Of a stretch of 16,250 nucleotides of DNA, positions 1 to 7,156 are shown one piece after another. The stretch comes from Gammaproteobacteria bacterium (GTDB lineage Bacteria > Pseudomonadota > Gammaproteobacteria > GRL18), in NCBI GenBank assembly GCA_023144715.1, contig JAGLFC010000127.1, positions 1-16,250 on the forward strand, in the 5' to 3' direction. Within the stretch, counting starts at the first letter, position 1. Every line of letters begins with the position of its first letter. A program made the translations under genes and the position numbers. The notes below the pieces were generated by a model, which was not told where the DNA came from, did not search any database, and saw only the letters and a program-made list of their open reading frames with translations.

Positions 1-56
1 TCTTCTGTTAGTTTTGAACCGATAAAGCCTGCCACACCTGTTACTAAAATTTTCAT
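1..56 (-). CDS. NAD-dependent sugar-nucleotide epimerase, N-terminal fragment (cut by window edge)
   Basis: Eighteen codons are visible, reading MKILVTGVAGFIGSKLTE from the ATG at 56-54. This is the first beta strand and the glycine-rich NAD-binding turn (GxxGFIG) of the extended short-chain dehydrogenase family. It is typical of UDP-sugar epimerases and dehydratases such as UDP-glucuronate 4-epimerase or UDP-glucose 4-epimerase. An AAGGG ribosome-binding site lies inside the end of the preceding ugd gene, whose stop codon is only two bases upstream, so the two genes are almost certainly co-transcribed. Position next to UDP-glucose dehydrogenase makes a UDP-glucuronate epimerase an attractive guess, but the substrate cannot be read from 18 residues. 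Confidence 0.8.
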   Translation of the reverse strand, partial: MKILVTGVAGFIGSKLTE

Positions 57-58
57 TA

Positions 59-1420
59 TTAACCCTTACTTTCAGCAAATTTTTTAATACTGTCACCACG
101 CCCCATACCATAATAGATAAAACCTTTTTCTTGCATGATAATAGGATCATACAGATTACGACCATCAAATATAATGGCTTCTAAAAGTGTATTTTTAATC
201 TTGTCAAAATCAGGGGCTCTAAATTGCTTCCACTCAGTACAAATCACTAACATATCGGCATGATGCAAACAGGCTTCTTTTGTTCCCATTAAGGTTAAAT
301 TATTGCGCTCACCATAAATACGCTGTGTTTCTTCCATCGCTTCTGGATCATAAGCTTGCACCTTAGCATCTGCTTGCCATAATAATTCCATTAAGATTCT
401 ACTGGAGGCTTCACGCATATCATCTGTATTGGGTTTAAAGGCTAGACCCCACAAGGCAACCACTTTATTTTTGAGTGCATGACGACCTTTATAATGTGAG
501 ACTATTTTATCAAATAGACGTTCTTTTTGGCGATGATTAACAGCTTCTACGGCATTTAATAGTTCTGCTTTATAACCCACTTCGTGAGCAGTACGAGCTA
601 AGGCTTGAACATCTTTAGGAAAACAAGAACCGCCATAACCACAACCGGGATAAATAAAATGATAACCAATTCTAGGATCGGCACCAATACCCAGACGAAC
701 ATGTTCAATATCAGCGCCTAAACGTTCAGCTAAGTTTGACATTTCATTCATAAAGCTGATCTTGGTGGCCAATAATGAATTAGCAGCATATTTGGTGAGT
801 TCAGCAGAACGTACATCCATAAAAATAATACGTTCATGATTACGATTAAAAGGTGCATACAGTTCACGAATAATTTTTTCTATCGGTTTATTGTCTGTAC
901 CAATAATAATACGATCAGGTTTCATAAAATCATGAACGGCAGCCCCTTCTTTAAGAAACTCGGGATTAGACACAATATGATGTAAAATGTGACGCTTACG
1001 AGCCTTTAATTCATTACGAATTACCTTAGCAACTTTATGTCCCGTTCCAACAGGTACGGTTGATTTATTAATAATGATTTTTTCATCATCCATATAGTGA
1101 CCAATACTTTTAGCAACGGACAATACATAGTGTAAATCGGCTGAACCATCTTCATCAGGCGGTGTTCCTACCGCAATAAATTGAATGGAGGCGTGTTTAA
1201 TCCCTACGTGACTATCACTGCTAAAAGATAAACGACCTTCTTTGACGTTTTCAATGACAATTGCCTCTAAACCCGGTTCATAAATAGGAATAATTCCCTT
1301 TTTTAAGCCCTCAATTTTCTTTTTATCAATATCAATACAGATAACATGATGTCCAACTTCTGCTAGGCAAGCACCTGTTACGAGTCCAACATAACCTGTA
1401 CCAAAAATAGTGACATTCAT
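59..1420 (-). CDS. ugd: UDP-glucose 6-dehydrogenase
   Basis: This cytoplasmic enzyme oxidises UDP-glucose to UDP-glucuronate with two NAD+, supplying precursors for surface polysaccharides. The 453-residue protein starts with a Rossmann motif GTGYVG (residues 7-12). It carries the NAD-domain motif VGTPPDEDGSAD (84-95) and the central-helix residues K210 and N214 (LTKYAANS). The catalytic cysteine is C266 in GYGGSCFPKD, with D270 following. The C-terminal UDP-binding domain includes GLAFKPNTDDMREASS (325-340). Length fits the roughly 450-residue bacterial class. The start is supported by AGGGAA six bases upstream (1432-1427), which overlaps the stop of the upstream glycosyltransferase. It sits between that glycosyltransferase and a sugar epimerase, so it likely serves exopolysaccharide or LPS synthesis. 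All key residues are intact. Confidence 0.96.
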   Translation of the reverse strand: MNVTIFGTGYVGLVTGACLAEVGHHVICIDIDKKKIEGLKKGIIPIYEPGLEAIVIENVKEGRLSFSSDSHVGIKHASIQFIAVGTPPDEDGSADLHYVLSVAKSIGHYMDDEKIIINKSTVPVGTGHKVAKVIRNELKARKRHILHHIVSNPEFLKEGAAVHDFMKPDRIIIGTDNKPIEKIIRELYAPFNRNHERIIFMDVRSAELTKYAANSLLATKISFMNEMSNLAERLGADIEHVRLGIGADPRIGYHFIYPGCGYGGSCFPKDVQALARTAHEVGYKAELLNAVEAVNHRQKERLFDKIVSHYKGRHALKNKVVALWGLAFKPNTDDMREASSRILMELLWQADAKVQAYDPEAMEETQRIYGERNNLTLMGTKEACLHHADMLVICTEWKQFRAPDFDKIKNTLLEAIIFDGRNLYDPIIMQEKGFIYYGMGRGDSIKKFAESKG

Positions 1421-1430
1421 AAAAAATTCC

Positions 1431-2582
1431 CTAATTTAATACTTTAGAATAAACATCTTCATAATGCTTAACCATGTCCTGTAAACTAAAATTATCTTCA
1501 ATTCTATTACGCCCTGCCTCACCCTGTTTATTAATTAAATCAGGATCATTGAGATAGTGTTCCATAGTATTACTTAATATTTCAATATTATTAACAGGTA
1601 TAATATAACCTGTTTTATTGTCTATCACCAATTCACTATTACCGCCTACATCGGTGGCAATAACAGGTAAAGAACTTGCCATAGACTCTAATATAGTATT
1701 AGAAATTCCTTCTGCTATAGAAGGCAAAACAAACACGTTCATTAAACGCATAATAGCATTGACCTGATTGGATGCTCCTGCAAAATAAACCCATTGATTT
1801 TTACATTGGTGCTGTTCACAATAATCATTGACTAATTTTTGAGCAGGTGCCATTAATATGCCATCCCCTACAATAATTAAGCGTAGACGTTCAGAAAATT
1901 GAGGATTTTTATCAAGTAAATGAAGAAAAGCACGCACTAAAAAGAGTTGATTTTTAACTTCAGCCATTCTGCCTACTGTTCCAAAAATAAGACTATTGGT
2001 CTGAATAAAATCAGTTGGTACACGATCTTTATTGAAGGTATTATTGGCTGAAAATCGCTTTATATCCACACCATTGTAAATATGATTAATTTTATTTTTT
2101 GGTATACCCACACTCTCTAAGAGATAATTACAGCCTTCTTTTGATAAGGCAATATACTGTTTTACAATAGGGACAAATAATTTTCTCAAAAATTGATATT
2201 TTTTGTTGCCACCCGCAATATCACCCACATCCCAACCATGTTCACCGTGTACTCGTGCAGAAACGCCTGCTAATAATGTGGGAAATTGACATTCTAAGGT
2301 GGCCATATTTCTAGTATGAACAATATCAGGCTTTATTTTTCTTAATAGTTTATACAAACGCCAAAATACAGGTAAATCTTTACCTGATTTTTTATCTAAA
2401 GCGTAAATTTTTACATCTTTTTTTTCTATCTTTTTAAAAAAATCAGTGTAATGAGAAAGACAAATAATGACATGGCGAAACTTTGAACTATCAGAATGAT
2501 TAATTAAATTAACCACCCCATTTTCTAATCCACCAATATCAAAACTAAAAACAATATGTGCAATAAGAGGGGGTAACGACAT
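1431..2582 (-). CDS. GT4 glycosyltransferase, PEP-CTERM/XrtA-system associated type
   Basis: This 383-residue protein is a GT-B fold, retaining glycosyltransferase of family 4, probably acting at the cytoplasmic face of the inner membrane in polysaccharide assembly. The N-terminal half has IGGLENGVVNLIN (16-28), PDIVHTRN (85-92) and HGEHGWDV (112-119). This pattern I recognise from the family named 'sugar transferase, PEP-CTERM/EpsH1 system associated' (TIGR03088). The C-terminal donor-binding half shows YNGVD (169-173), GTVGRMAEVKN (201-211), and the E-x7-E motif with E291 and E299 in AEGISNTILE. A GGAA ribosome-binding site precedes the ATG. The stop lies ten bases before ugd and the gene follows trkH by 73 bases. 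Donor and acceptor sugars cannot be inferred. The subfamily call rests on remembered sequence pattern; the GT4 call is firm. Confidence 0.88.
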   Translation of the reverse strand: MSLPPLIAHIVFSFDIGGLENGVVNLINHSDSSKFRHVIICLSHYTDFFKKIEKKDVKIYALDKKSGKDLPVFWRLYKLLRKIKPDIVHTRNMATLECQFPTLLAGVSARVHGEHGWDVGDIAGGNKKYQFLRKLFVPIVKQYIALSKEGCNYLLESVGIPKNKINHIYNGVDIKRFSANNTFNKDRVPTDFIQTNSLIFGTVGRMAEVKNQLFLVRAFLHLLDKNPQFSERLRLIIVGDGILMAPAQKLVNDYCEQHQCKNQWVYFAGASNQVNAIMRLMNVFVLPSIAEGISNTILESMASSLPVIATDVGGNSELVIDNKTGYIIPVNNIEILSNTMEHYLNDPDLINKQGEAGRNRIEDNFSLQDMVKHYEDVYSKVLN

Positions 2583-2655
2583 GAAAAGATTCCATTTATA
2601 ATTGTAACAATATTATAACATGGCATATTAATAATATTAAATATCTTATTGATAA
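2583..2655 (-). promoter_or_regulatory. Putative promoter and dyad upstream of the glycosyltransferase gene
   Basis: This 73-base AT-rich gap separates trkH from the polysaccharide genes. On the minus strand a perfect TATAAT lies at 2617-2612, with a weak -35 match TTAATA at 2640-2635 (17-base spacer). That would start transcription near 2605, about 22 bases before the start codon. The same stretch holds an imperfect inverted repeat, 2592-2623, with arms CCAT-TTATAA-TTGT and ACAA-(TA)-TTATAA-(C)-ATGG. It overlaps the -10 and the GG of the ribosome-binding site. It could be an operator or simply AT-rich chance. No U-tract terminator for trkH is visible, so read-through from the trk unit is also possible. 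Confidence 0.35.
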
Positions 2656-4107
2656 TCAACGTCGCCAAAATGAGGGGGTTAAAATAACCAAAAGAGTAAA
2701 AATTTCCAAACGACCTAATAACATGGCAAAACAAAGCACCCATTTAGAAAAATCATTAATACCTTGATAATTTGCTCCAACATCTCCTAAGCCAGGTCCT
2801 AAATTATTTAAGCAAGCCGCTAGAGCAGAAAAAGCAGTGACTTGATCCAGTCCAGAAGCCATTAATAACAACATCATAAAACTAAAACTGGCGACATATA
2901 AAGCAAAAAATCCCCAAATGGCATTACTGACATTCTCTGGCATCACCTTACCCCCAATTTTAATAGGAATTTGTGCATTAGGATGAATCAAACGAAAAAT
3001 TTCTCTTAATCCTTGTTTAACCAATAAAATAACACGAACCACTTTCATGCCACCCCCTGTTGAACCAGAACAACCACCCACAAAACTTAAAAATAATAAC
3101 ATCACAGGTAAAAAACCGGGCCAGTTATAATATTCTGCGGTGGTAAAACCTGTTGTTGTACCAATAGAAATGGTTTGAAAAATGCCATGATGCAAGGCAT
3201 TTCCCCAAGTATCAAAGGTATGAGTAAAATATAAATACAGAACTGAAATGGCGGATGCAATTGCTAATAAACTTAAATAAACTCGAAACTCAACATCTAT
3301 AAAATATTCCTTTAACGTACGTGAATGCAGAACTTTAAAATGTAAGCCAAAATTAATACCGGCAAGTAACATAAAAAAACCCGCAATCATTTCAATGCCT
3401 TGATTATTAAAATAACCCATTGAGGCATCATGTGTGGAAAATCCCCCAATGGCAACAGTAGAAAAACTATGACCTAAGGCATCAAAAGGAGTCATACCTG
3501 CCAACCAATACGCCAATGCACAGACAATCGTTAAGCCTAAATAAATATACCAAAGAGCTTTAGCCGTTTCTGTAATCCTAGGGGTAAGCTTCGTATCTTT
3601 TACAGGGCCAGGTGTTTCAGCACGATACAATTGCATACCACCAATCCCTAGCATAGGAAGTACTGCCACTGCCAATACAATAATACCCATACCGCCAAGC
3701 CATTGTAATTGCTGTCGATAATAAAGAATAGACGGTGGTAAATCATCTAAACCTGTAAATACAGTAGCACCTGTTGTGGTGAGAGCGGAAATAGATTCAA
3801 ATAAGGCATCGGTGAAATTAGCGTTCAAACTTTCAGAAAGATAGAGAGGTAAAGAACCCACTAAACCAAATACAAACCAAAAAAGAACCACAACAATAAA
3901 ACCATCTCGAATACGTAATTCTCGATGATAATCTTTAACGGGCCACCAGAGTATAAAACCACTGAGTAAAATAACAAAAAAAGCATTAATAAAAGTAATC
4001 AGTTCTGGATCGTTATACCATAATGATATGCCAATAGAGGGGATCACGGTAGAACTAAATACCATTAATAATAGACCAATAATACGTAAAATAACAAGAG
4101 GTTGCAT
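2656..4107 (-). CDS. trkH: Trk potassium uptake system, membrane subunit TrkH
   Basis: This is the potassium-translocating inner-membrane subunit of the Trk system, working with the NAD/ATP-sensing TrkA encoded just upstream. At 483 residues it is the normal family length. It shows the four pore-loop repeats of the TrkH/KtrB superfamily: TTTGATVF (110-117), STVAIGGFST (216-225), TISIGTTTGFTT (312-323) and NNLGPGLG (434-441). Each has the central glycine expected of a selectivity-filter loop. CSGSTGGGMKVVR (346-358), between repeats three and four, is the conserved glycine-rich intramembrane loop that gates the pore. Many hydrophobic helices flank these loops. The gap to trkA is 15 bases and I see no good Shine-Dalgarno sequence there, so translation is probably coupled to trkA. 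Confidence 0.96.
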   Translation of the reverse strand: MQPLVILRIIGLLLMVFSSTVIPSIGISLWYNDPELITFINAFFVILLSGFILWWPVKDYHRELRIRDGFIVVVLFWFVFGLVGSLPLYLSESLNANFTDALFESISALTTTGATVFTGLDDLPPSILYYRQQLQWLGGMGIIVLAVAVLPMLGIGGMQLYRAETPGPVKDTKLTPRITETAKALWYIYLGLTIVCALAYWLAGMTPFDALGHSFSTVAIGGFSTHDASMGYFNNQGIEMIAGFFMLLAGINFGLHFKVLHSRTLKEYFIDVEFRVYLSLLAIASAISVLYLYFTHTFDTWGNALHHGIFQTISIGTTTGFTTAEYYNWPGFLPVMLLFLSFVGGCSGSTGGGMKVVRVILLVKQGLREIFRLIHPNAQIPIKIGGKVMPENVSNAIWGFFALYVASFSFMMLLLMASGLDQVTAFSALAACLNNLGPGLGDVGANYQGINDFSKWVLCFAMLLGRLEIFTLLVILTPSFWRR

Positions 4108-4122
4108 AGTTTAAAAGGGTAT

Positions 4123-5496
4123 TTAAATAAATGTAAAATCAACATGAAACAAACGTTCGACATCAGTGATATGTTTCTTATTGACTAAAAATAAAATCAC
4201 ATGATCGTCTGATTCAATAAGGGTATCATGATGAACAATAATGACTTCACCTGAACGAACAATTGCCCCAATACTTGTACCGGGTGGTAAGGCAATTTCT
4301 TTAATAGTACGGCCTACCACAGATGAGGTCTTTTTATCGCCATGAGCAATTGCTTCAATGGCTTCTGCGGCACCCTTACGCAAAGAATGTACTCTTTCTA
4401 CATGACCACGACGTACATGAGCCAGTAAGCTACCAATGGTGGCTTCTTGTGGAGAAATAGCAATATCAATTTCTCCACTTTCTACTAAGTCAACATAAGC
4501 AGCACGATTAATTAACGCCATCACTTTACGTGCTCCTAAACGTTTTGCCAATAAAGCAGACATAATATTCGCTTCATCATCATCGGTTAATGCACAAAAA
4601 ACATCGGTGTGTTCAATATCTTCTTCAATTAATAAATCTTCATCAGAGGCATCCCCTAATAACACAATTGTTTTTTCTAACTCTTCTGATAATAGTTTAG
4701 CATTGGGTTTATTTTGTTCAATAATTTTAACGTGCAGACGATTTTCTAAGGCACTTGCCAAACGACGACCAATGTTACCACCCCCTGCAATAATAATACG
4801 TTTAAAAGGTTTATCGATTCGTCTTAGCTCAGACATGACTTTTTTGGTATAACGCCGATCCACAATAAAAAAGACTTCATCATGTTCTTCAATAATAATA
4901 TCAGCAGTGGGAATAATAGATTTACCTTTGCGATAAATGGCGGCGACACGGGTATCCACATTAGGCATGTGATCACGAATTTCTTGTAATTCATGACCTA
5001 ATAAAGGACCACCACGGAAGGCACGAACCGCCACTAATTGCACTAAACCATCGGCAAAGTCTAAAACTTGAAGCGCACCGGGGTAAGCAATTAAACGTGT
5101 AATATAATCCGTGACTAATTGCTCTGGACTGATTAATACATCAATGGGTAAGGCATCATTAGAAAAAAGTTGTTCATACTTTAAATATTGATTAGCACGT
5201 ACTCGAGCAATTTTCATGGGGGTATGAAAAAGTGTATAGGCAATTTGACAGGCAATCATATTGGTTTCATCACTATTGGTGACAGCAATGACCATATCAG
5301 CATCATCACAGCCTGCCTGATCTAAAATCTCTGGATATGAACCACGCCCTTTAACGGTACGAATATCCAGCCTATCTTGTAAATTAGCCAGCTTACTGCC
5401 ATCAAGATCAATCACTGTAATATCATTGTCTTCACTGGATAAATTTTCAGCTAAAGATGAACCGACTTGACCTGCACCTAAAATCAAAATTTTCAT
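4123..5496 (-). CDS. trkA: Trk potassium uptake system, NAD-binding peripheral subunit TrkA
   Basis: TrkA is the cytosolic gating ring of the Trk transporter; it binds nucleotides and controls TrkH. The 457-residue protein has the usual duplicated RCK architecture: a first Rossmann domain with GAGQVG (7-12) and the acidic VIDLD after strand two, a first TrkA-C domain around residues 140-215, a second Rossmann domain with GGGNIG (238-243), and a second TrkA-C domain from about 375. The motif AVTNSDETNM (71-80) and its echo ALTDDDEANI (302-311) show the internal duplication clearly. It lies 16 bases downstream of the NtrX-like regulator gene and 15 bases upstream of trkH. Neither junction has a strong ribosome-binding site, which suggests a translationally coupled three-gene transcript. 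Confidence 0.96.
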   Translation of the reverse strand: MKILILGAGQVGSSLAENLSSEDNDITVIDLDGSKLANLQDRLDIRTVKGRGSYPEILDQAGCDDADMVIAVTNSDETNMIACQIAYTLFHTPMKIARVRANQYLKYEQLFSNDALPIDVLISPEQLVTDYITRLIAYPGALQVLDFADGLVQLVAVRAFRGGPLLGHELQEIRDHMPNVDTRVAAIYRKGKSIIPTADIIIEEHDEVFFIVDRRYTKKVMSELRRIDKPFKRIIIAGGGNIGRRLASALENRLHVKIIEQNKPNAKLLSEELEKTIVLLGDASDEDLLIEEDIEHTDVFCALTDDDEANIMSALLAKRLGARKVMALINRAAYVDLVESGEIDIAISPQEATIGSLLAHVRRGHVERVHSLRKGAAEAIEAIAHGDKKTSSVVGRTIKEIALPPGTSIGAIVRSGEVIIVHHDTLIESDDHVILFLVNKKHITDVERLFHVDFTFI

Positions 5497-5512
5497 AATA
5501 TGAAGTATGTCA

Positions 5513-6937
5513 TTATTTTAAACGTTTACTTTTTTGAGCAATTTTTTTTGCATCAATCCCTAATGTTTTCATTTTTCGATATAAATGAGTCCGTTCTACT
5601 CCTGCTAATTGAGCCACTTTACCCACACTCCCACCAACAGTGATGAGTTTTTCTTCCAAATATGCTTTTTCAAAAAGTTCTCGTGCTTCTTTTAATGGAT
5701 GAGTAAATAATTCAGTGAGTGCATTATCACTCGTTTTAACTTTATTATTAGTATGATTATTTTTAGTATGATATTCAATACTTTTTTCAACTTCATTAAG
5801 ACTTATATTTTCATCATCAGAAGCGACCAAAAGCCTTTGTACTAAATTTTTAAGTTCCAATAAATTGCCTGGCCAAGCATAATTTCTTAATTTATTCAAA
5901 CCAGCAATAGAAAAACTACGGTAATTAAATTGTTCCTGCTGTACAAAACGATCTCGATAATAATTCAGTAAATCAGGAATATCTTCACAGTGTTCACGTA
6001 ATGGAGGAATTTTGACTTGTAAAACATTCAGCTGATAATATAACTCAGACTTAAATTTATTGTGTTTAACAAATTCTTCTAAAGAATAATGAGAAGCCGT
6101 AATAATTCGACAATTCAGTGGAATAGATTCTATACCACCAATACGATGAAATTTACCCGTTTCTAAAGTACTTAATAGCAAACCTTGAGTGGTTAAATCC
6201 ATATCGCCAATATCATCAATGTACAATGTTCCAGCTTGTGCTTGTTCTAATACACCATAATAAATTGTTTCATCTTTTTCAGAACCAAAAAATTCTCGTG
6301 CTGAGTATTCGCTGTCTAGGGTTGCTACTCCTAATTCAATATAGGGTTGTTTAGAACGAGGACTTAAATGATGTAAAAGTCGTGAATATTTACTTTTACC
6401 GCTACCGGGTTCACCGACAAATAAGACACGAGAATCATGTTGTGCAATTTCTTTTATTTTATGCAATAACTGTTCATTAACGCGACTTTTTCCCACAGGT
6501 TCATCAGCAGAAAAAAGTTGTTGTCGCATTCCTTGATTTTCTTTATCCAGTTTATAGGCTTCAAGAGCATGTTCAACAGTCAGTAATAATTTAGCTAATG
6601 ATAGAGGTTTTTCTAAAAAATCATAAGCACCTAAACGAGTTGCTTCTACCGCAGTTTCAACGCTACCATGACCTGACATCATAATGACAGGAAAATCATC
6701 AGTCGTATTGACATTGATTGTTTCCTTCCACTCTTTAAGTAAACTAATGCCATCAATATCAGGCATCCAAATATCTAATAATACTAAATCAGGTTTTTTT
6801 AAACGACATTTTTCTTTGGCAACAGTACCATTTTCAGCAATATCAACTTCATAATCTTCATCTTGAAGAATTTCCTGAACAAGTTCACGAATATCAGGTT
6901 CATCATCGACAACCAATATATAGGCTGATGTCATCAT
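5513..6937 (-). CDS. NtrX-like response regulator with degenerate AAA+ domain
   Basis: This 474-residue protein has three domains. The receiver (about 5-120) has acidic D11/D12, phospho-acceptor D55, S88 and K110, all intact. The AAA+ domain (about 148-375) has an intact Walker A, GEPGSGKS (175-182). The C-terminal Fis-type helix-turn-helix is at about 433-460. The order and the trkAH neighbours match the NtrX family. The AAA+ domain is badly altered. The GAFTGA loop that touches sigma-54 is replaced by a shorter EKDETIYYG (220-228). Walker B reads IDDIGD, with D242 for the usual Glu. The two arginine-finger positions are K296 and Q302, in FKSELYYQLN where FREDLYYRLN is usual. The sensor II Arg is L360 (GNLLEL instead of GNVREL). 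It probably binds DNA and responds to phosphorylation but is unlikely to drive sigma-54 open-complex formation. No kinase gene adjoins it. The start is ATGATG; GAGG (6945-6942) is better spaced from the second ATG (7 bases rather than 4). Confidence 0.87.
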   Translation of the reverse strand: MMTSAYILVVDDEPDIRELVQEILQDEDYEVDIAENGTVAKEKCRLKKPDLVLLDIWMPDIDGISLLKEWKETINVNTTDDFPVIMMSGHGSVETAVEATRLGAYDFLEKPLSLAKLLLTVEHALEAYKLDKENQGMRQQLFSADEPVGKSRVNEQLLHKIKEIAQHDSRVLFVGEPGSGKSKYSRLLHHLSPRSKQPYIELGVATLDSEYSAREFFGSEKDETIYYGVLEQAQAGTLYIDDIGDMDLTTQGLLLSTLETGKFHRIGGIESIPLNCRIITASHYSLEEFVKHNKFKSELYYQLNVLQVKIPPLREHCEDIPDLLNYYRDRFVQQEQFNYRSFSIAGLNKLRNYAWPGNLLELKNLVQRLLVASDDENISLNEVEKSIEYHTKNNHTNNKVKTSDNALTELFTHPLKEARELFEKAYLEEKLITVGGSVGKVAQLAGVERTHLYRKMKTLGIDAKKIAQKSKRLK

Positions 6938-7156
6938 TTTTCCTCACACATTATATAAAGTAACTTTTATTAAAAATTAACAGCCATAAGTGTAGTGCAT
7001 ATAGAGATAATTTTATAGCAGATTAAACCGTTATTCAAAACCTTACACTATTAAATATAAATTTATTGTATAAAAAAAAGAAATCTTGTACTATATATTA
7101 TCATTACTCATTGTTTAAATTATTCAAAATAAATTCATTAAACTGGAGAAAACTTA
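6938..7156. promoter_or_regulatory. Divergent promoter region between the ntrX-like gene and the nucleoside operon
   Basis: This 219-base, very AT-rich gap must hold the promoters of both flanking operons. Towards nupC, TTGTAT (7066-7071) and TACTAT (7089-7094) are spaced by 17 bases, and a strong GGAG (7145-7148) lies eight bases before the ATG. Between them an inverted repeat, GTTTAA (7113-7118) and TTAAAC (7138-7143), could be an operator. Towards the regulator, TATAAA on the minus strand (7017-7012) is the more useful -10. A perfect TATAAT at 6955-6950 lies so close to the start that its transcript would barely include the ribosome-binding site. I found no convincing CRP or CytR/DeoR site. 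All promoter elements are weak matches read by eye. Confidence 0.45.

Noticed and set aside
2649..2659. Palindrome TTGATAATCAA at the trkH stop codon
   Set aside because: It has five-base arms in AT-rich DNA, too short to call an operator or terminator.
2525..2743. Minus-strand open frame of 72 codons spanning the gap between trkH and the glycosyltransferase
   Set aside because: It overlaps both well-supported genes in another frame, is hydrophobic low-complexity translation of AT-rich DNA, and has no recognisable motif.
4607..4852. Plus-strand open frame inside trkA
   Set aside because: It lies opposite the second Rossmann domain of TrkA, and its serine-rich translation shows no family signature.
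6938..7156. Search for a CRP-type (TGTGA-N6-TCACA) or CytR site upstream of nupC
   Set aside because: Only isolated half-site-like strings such as TCACA near 6944 are present, without a partner at the right spacing.
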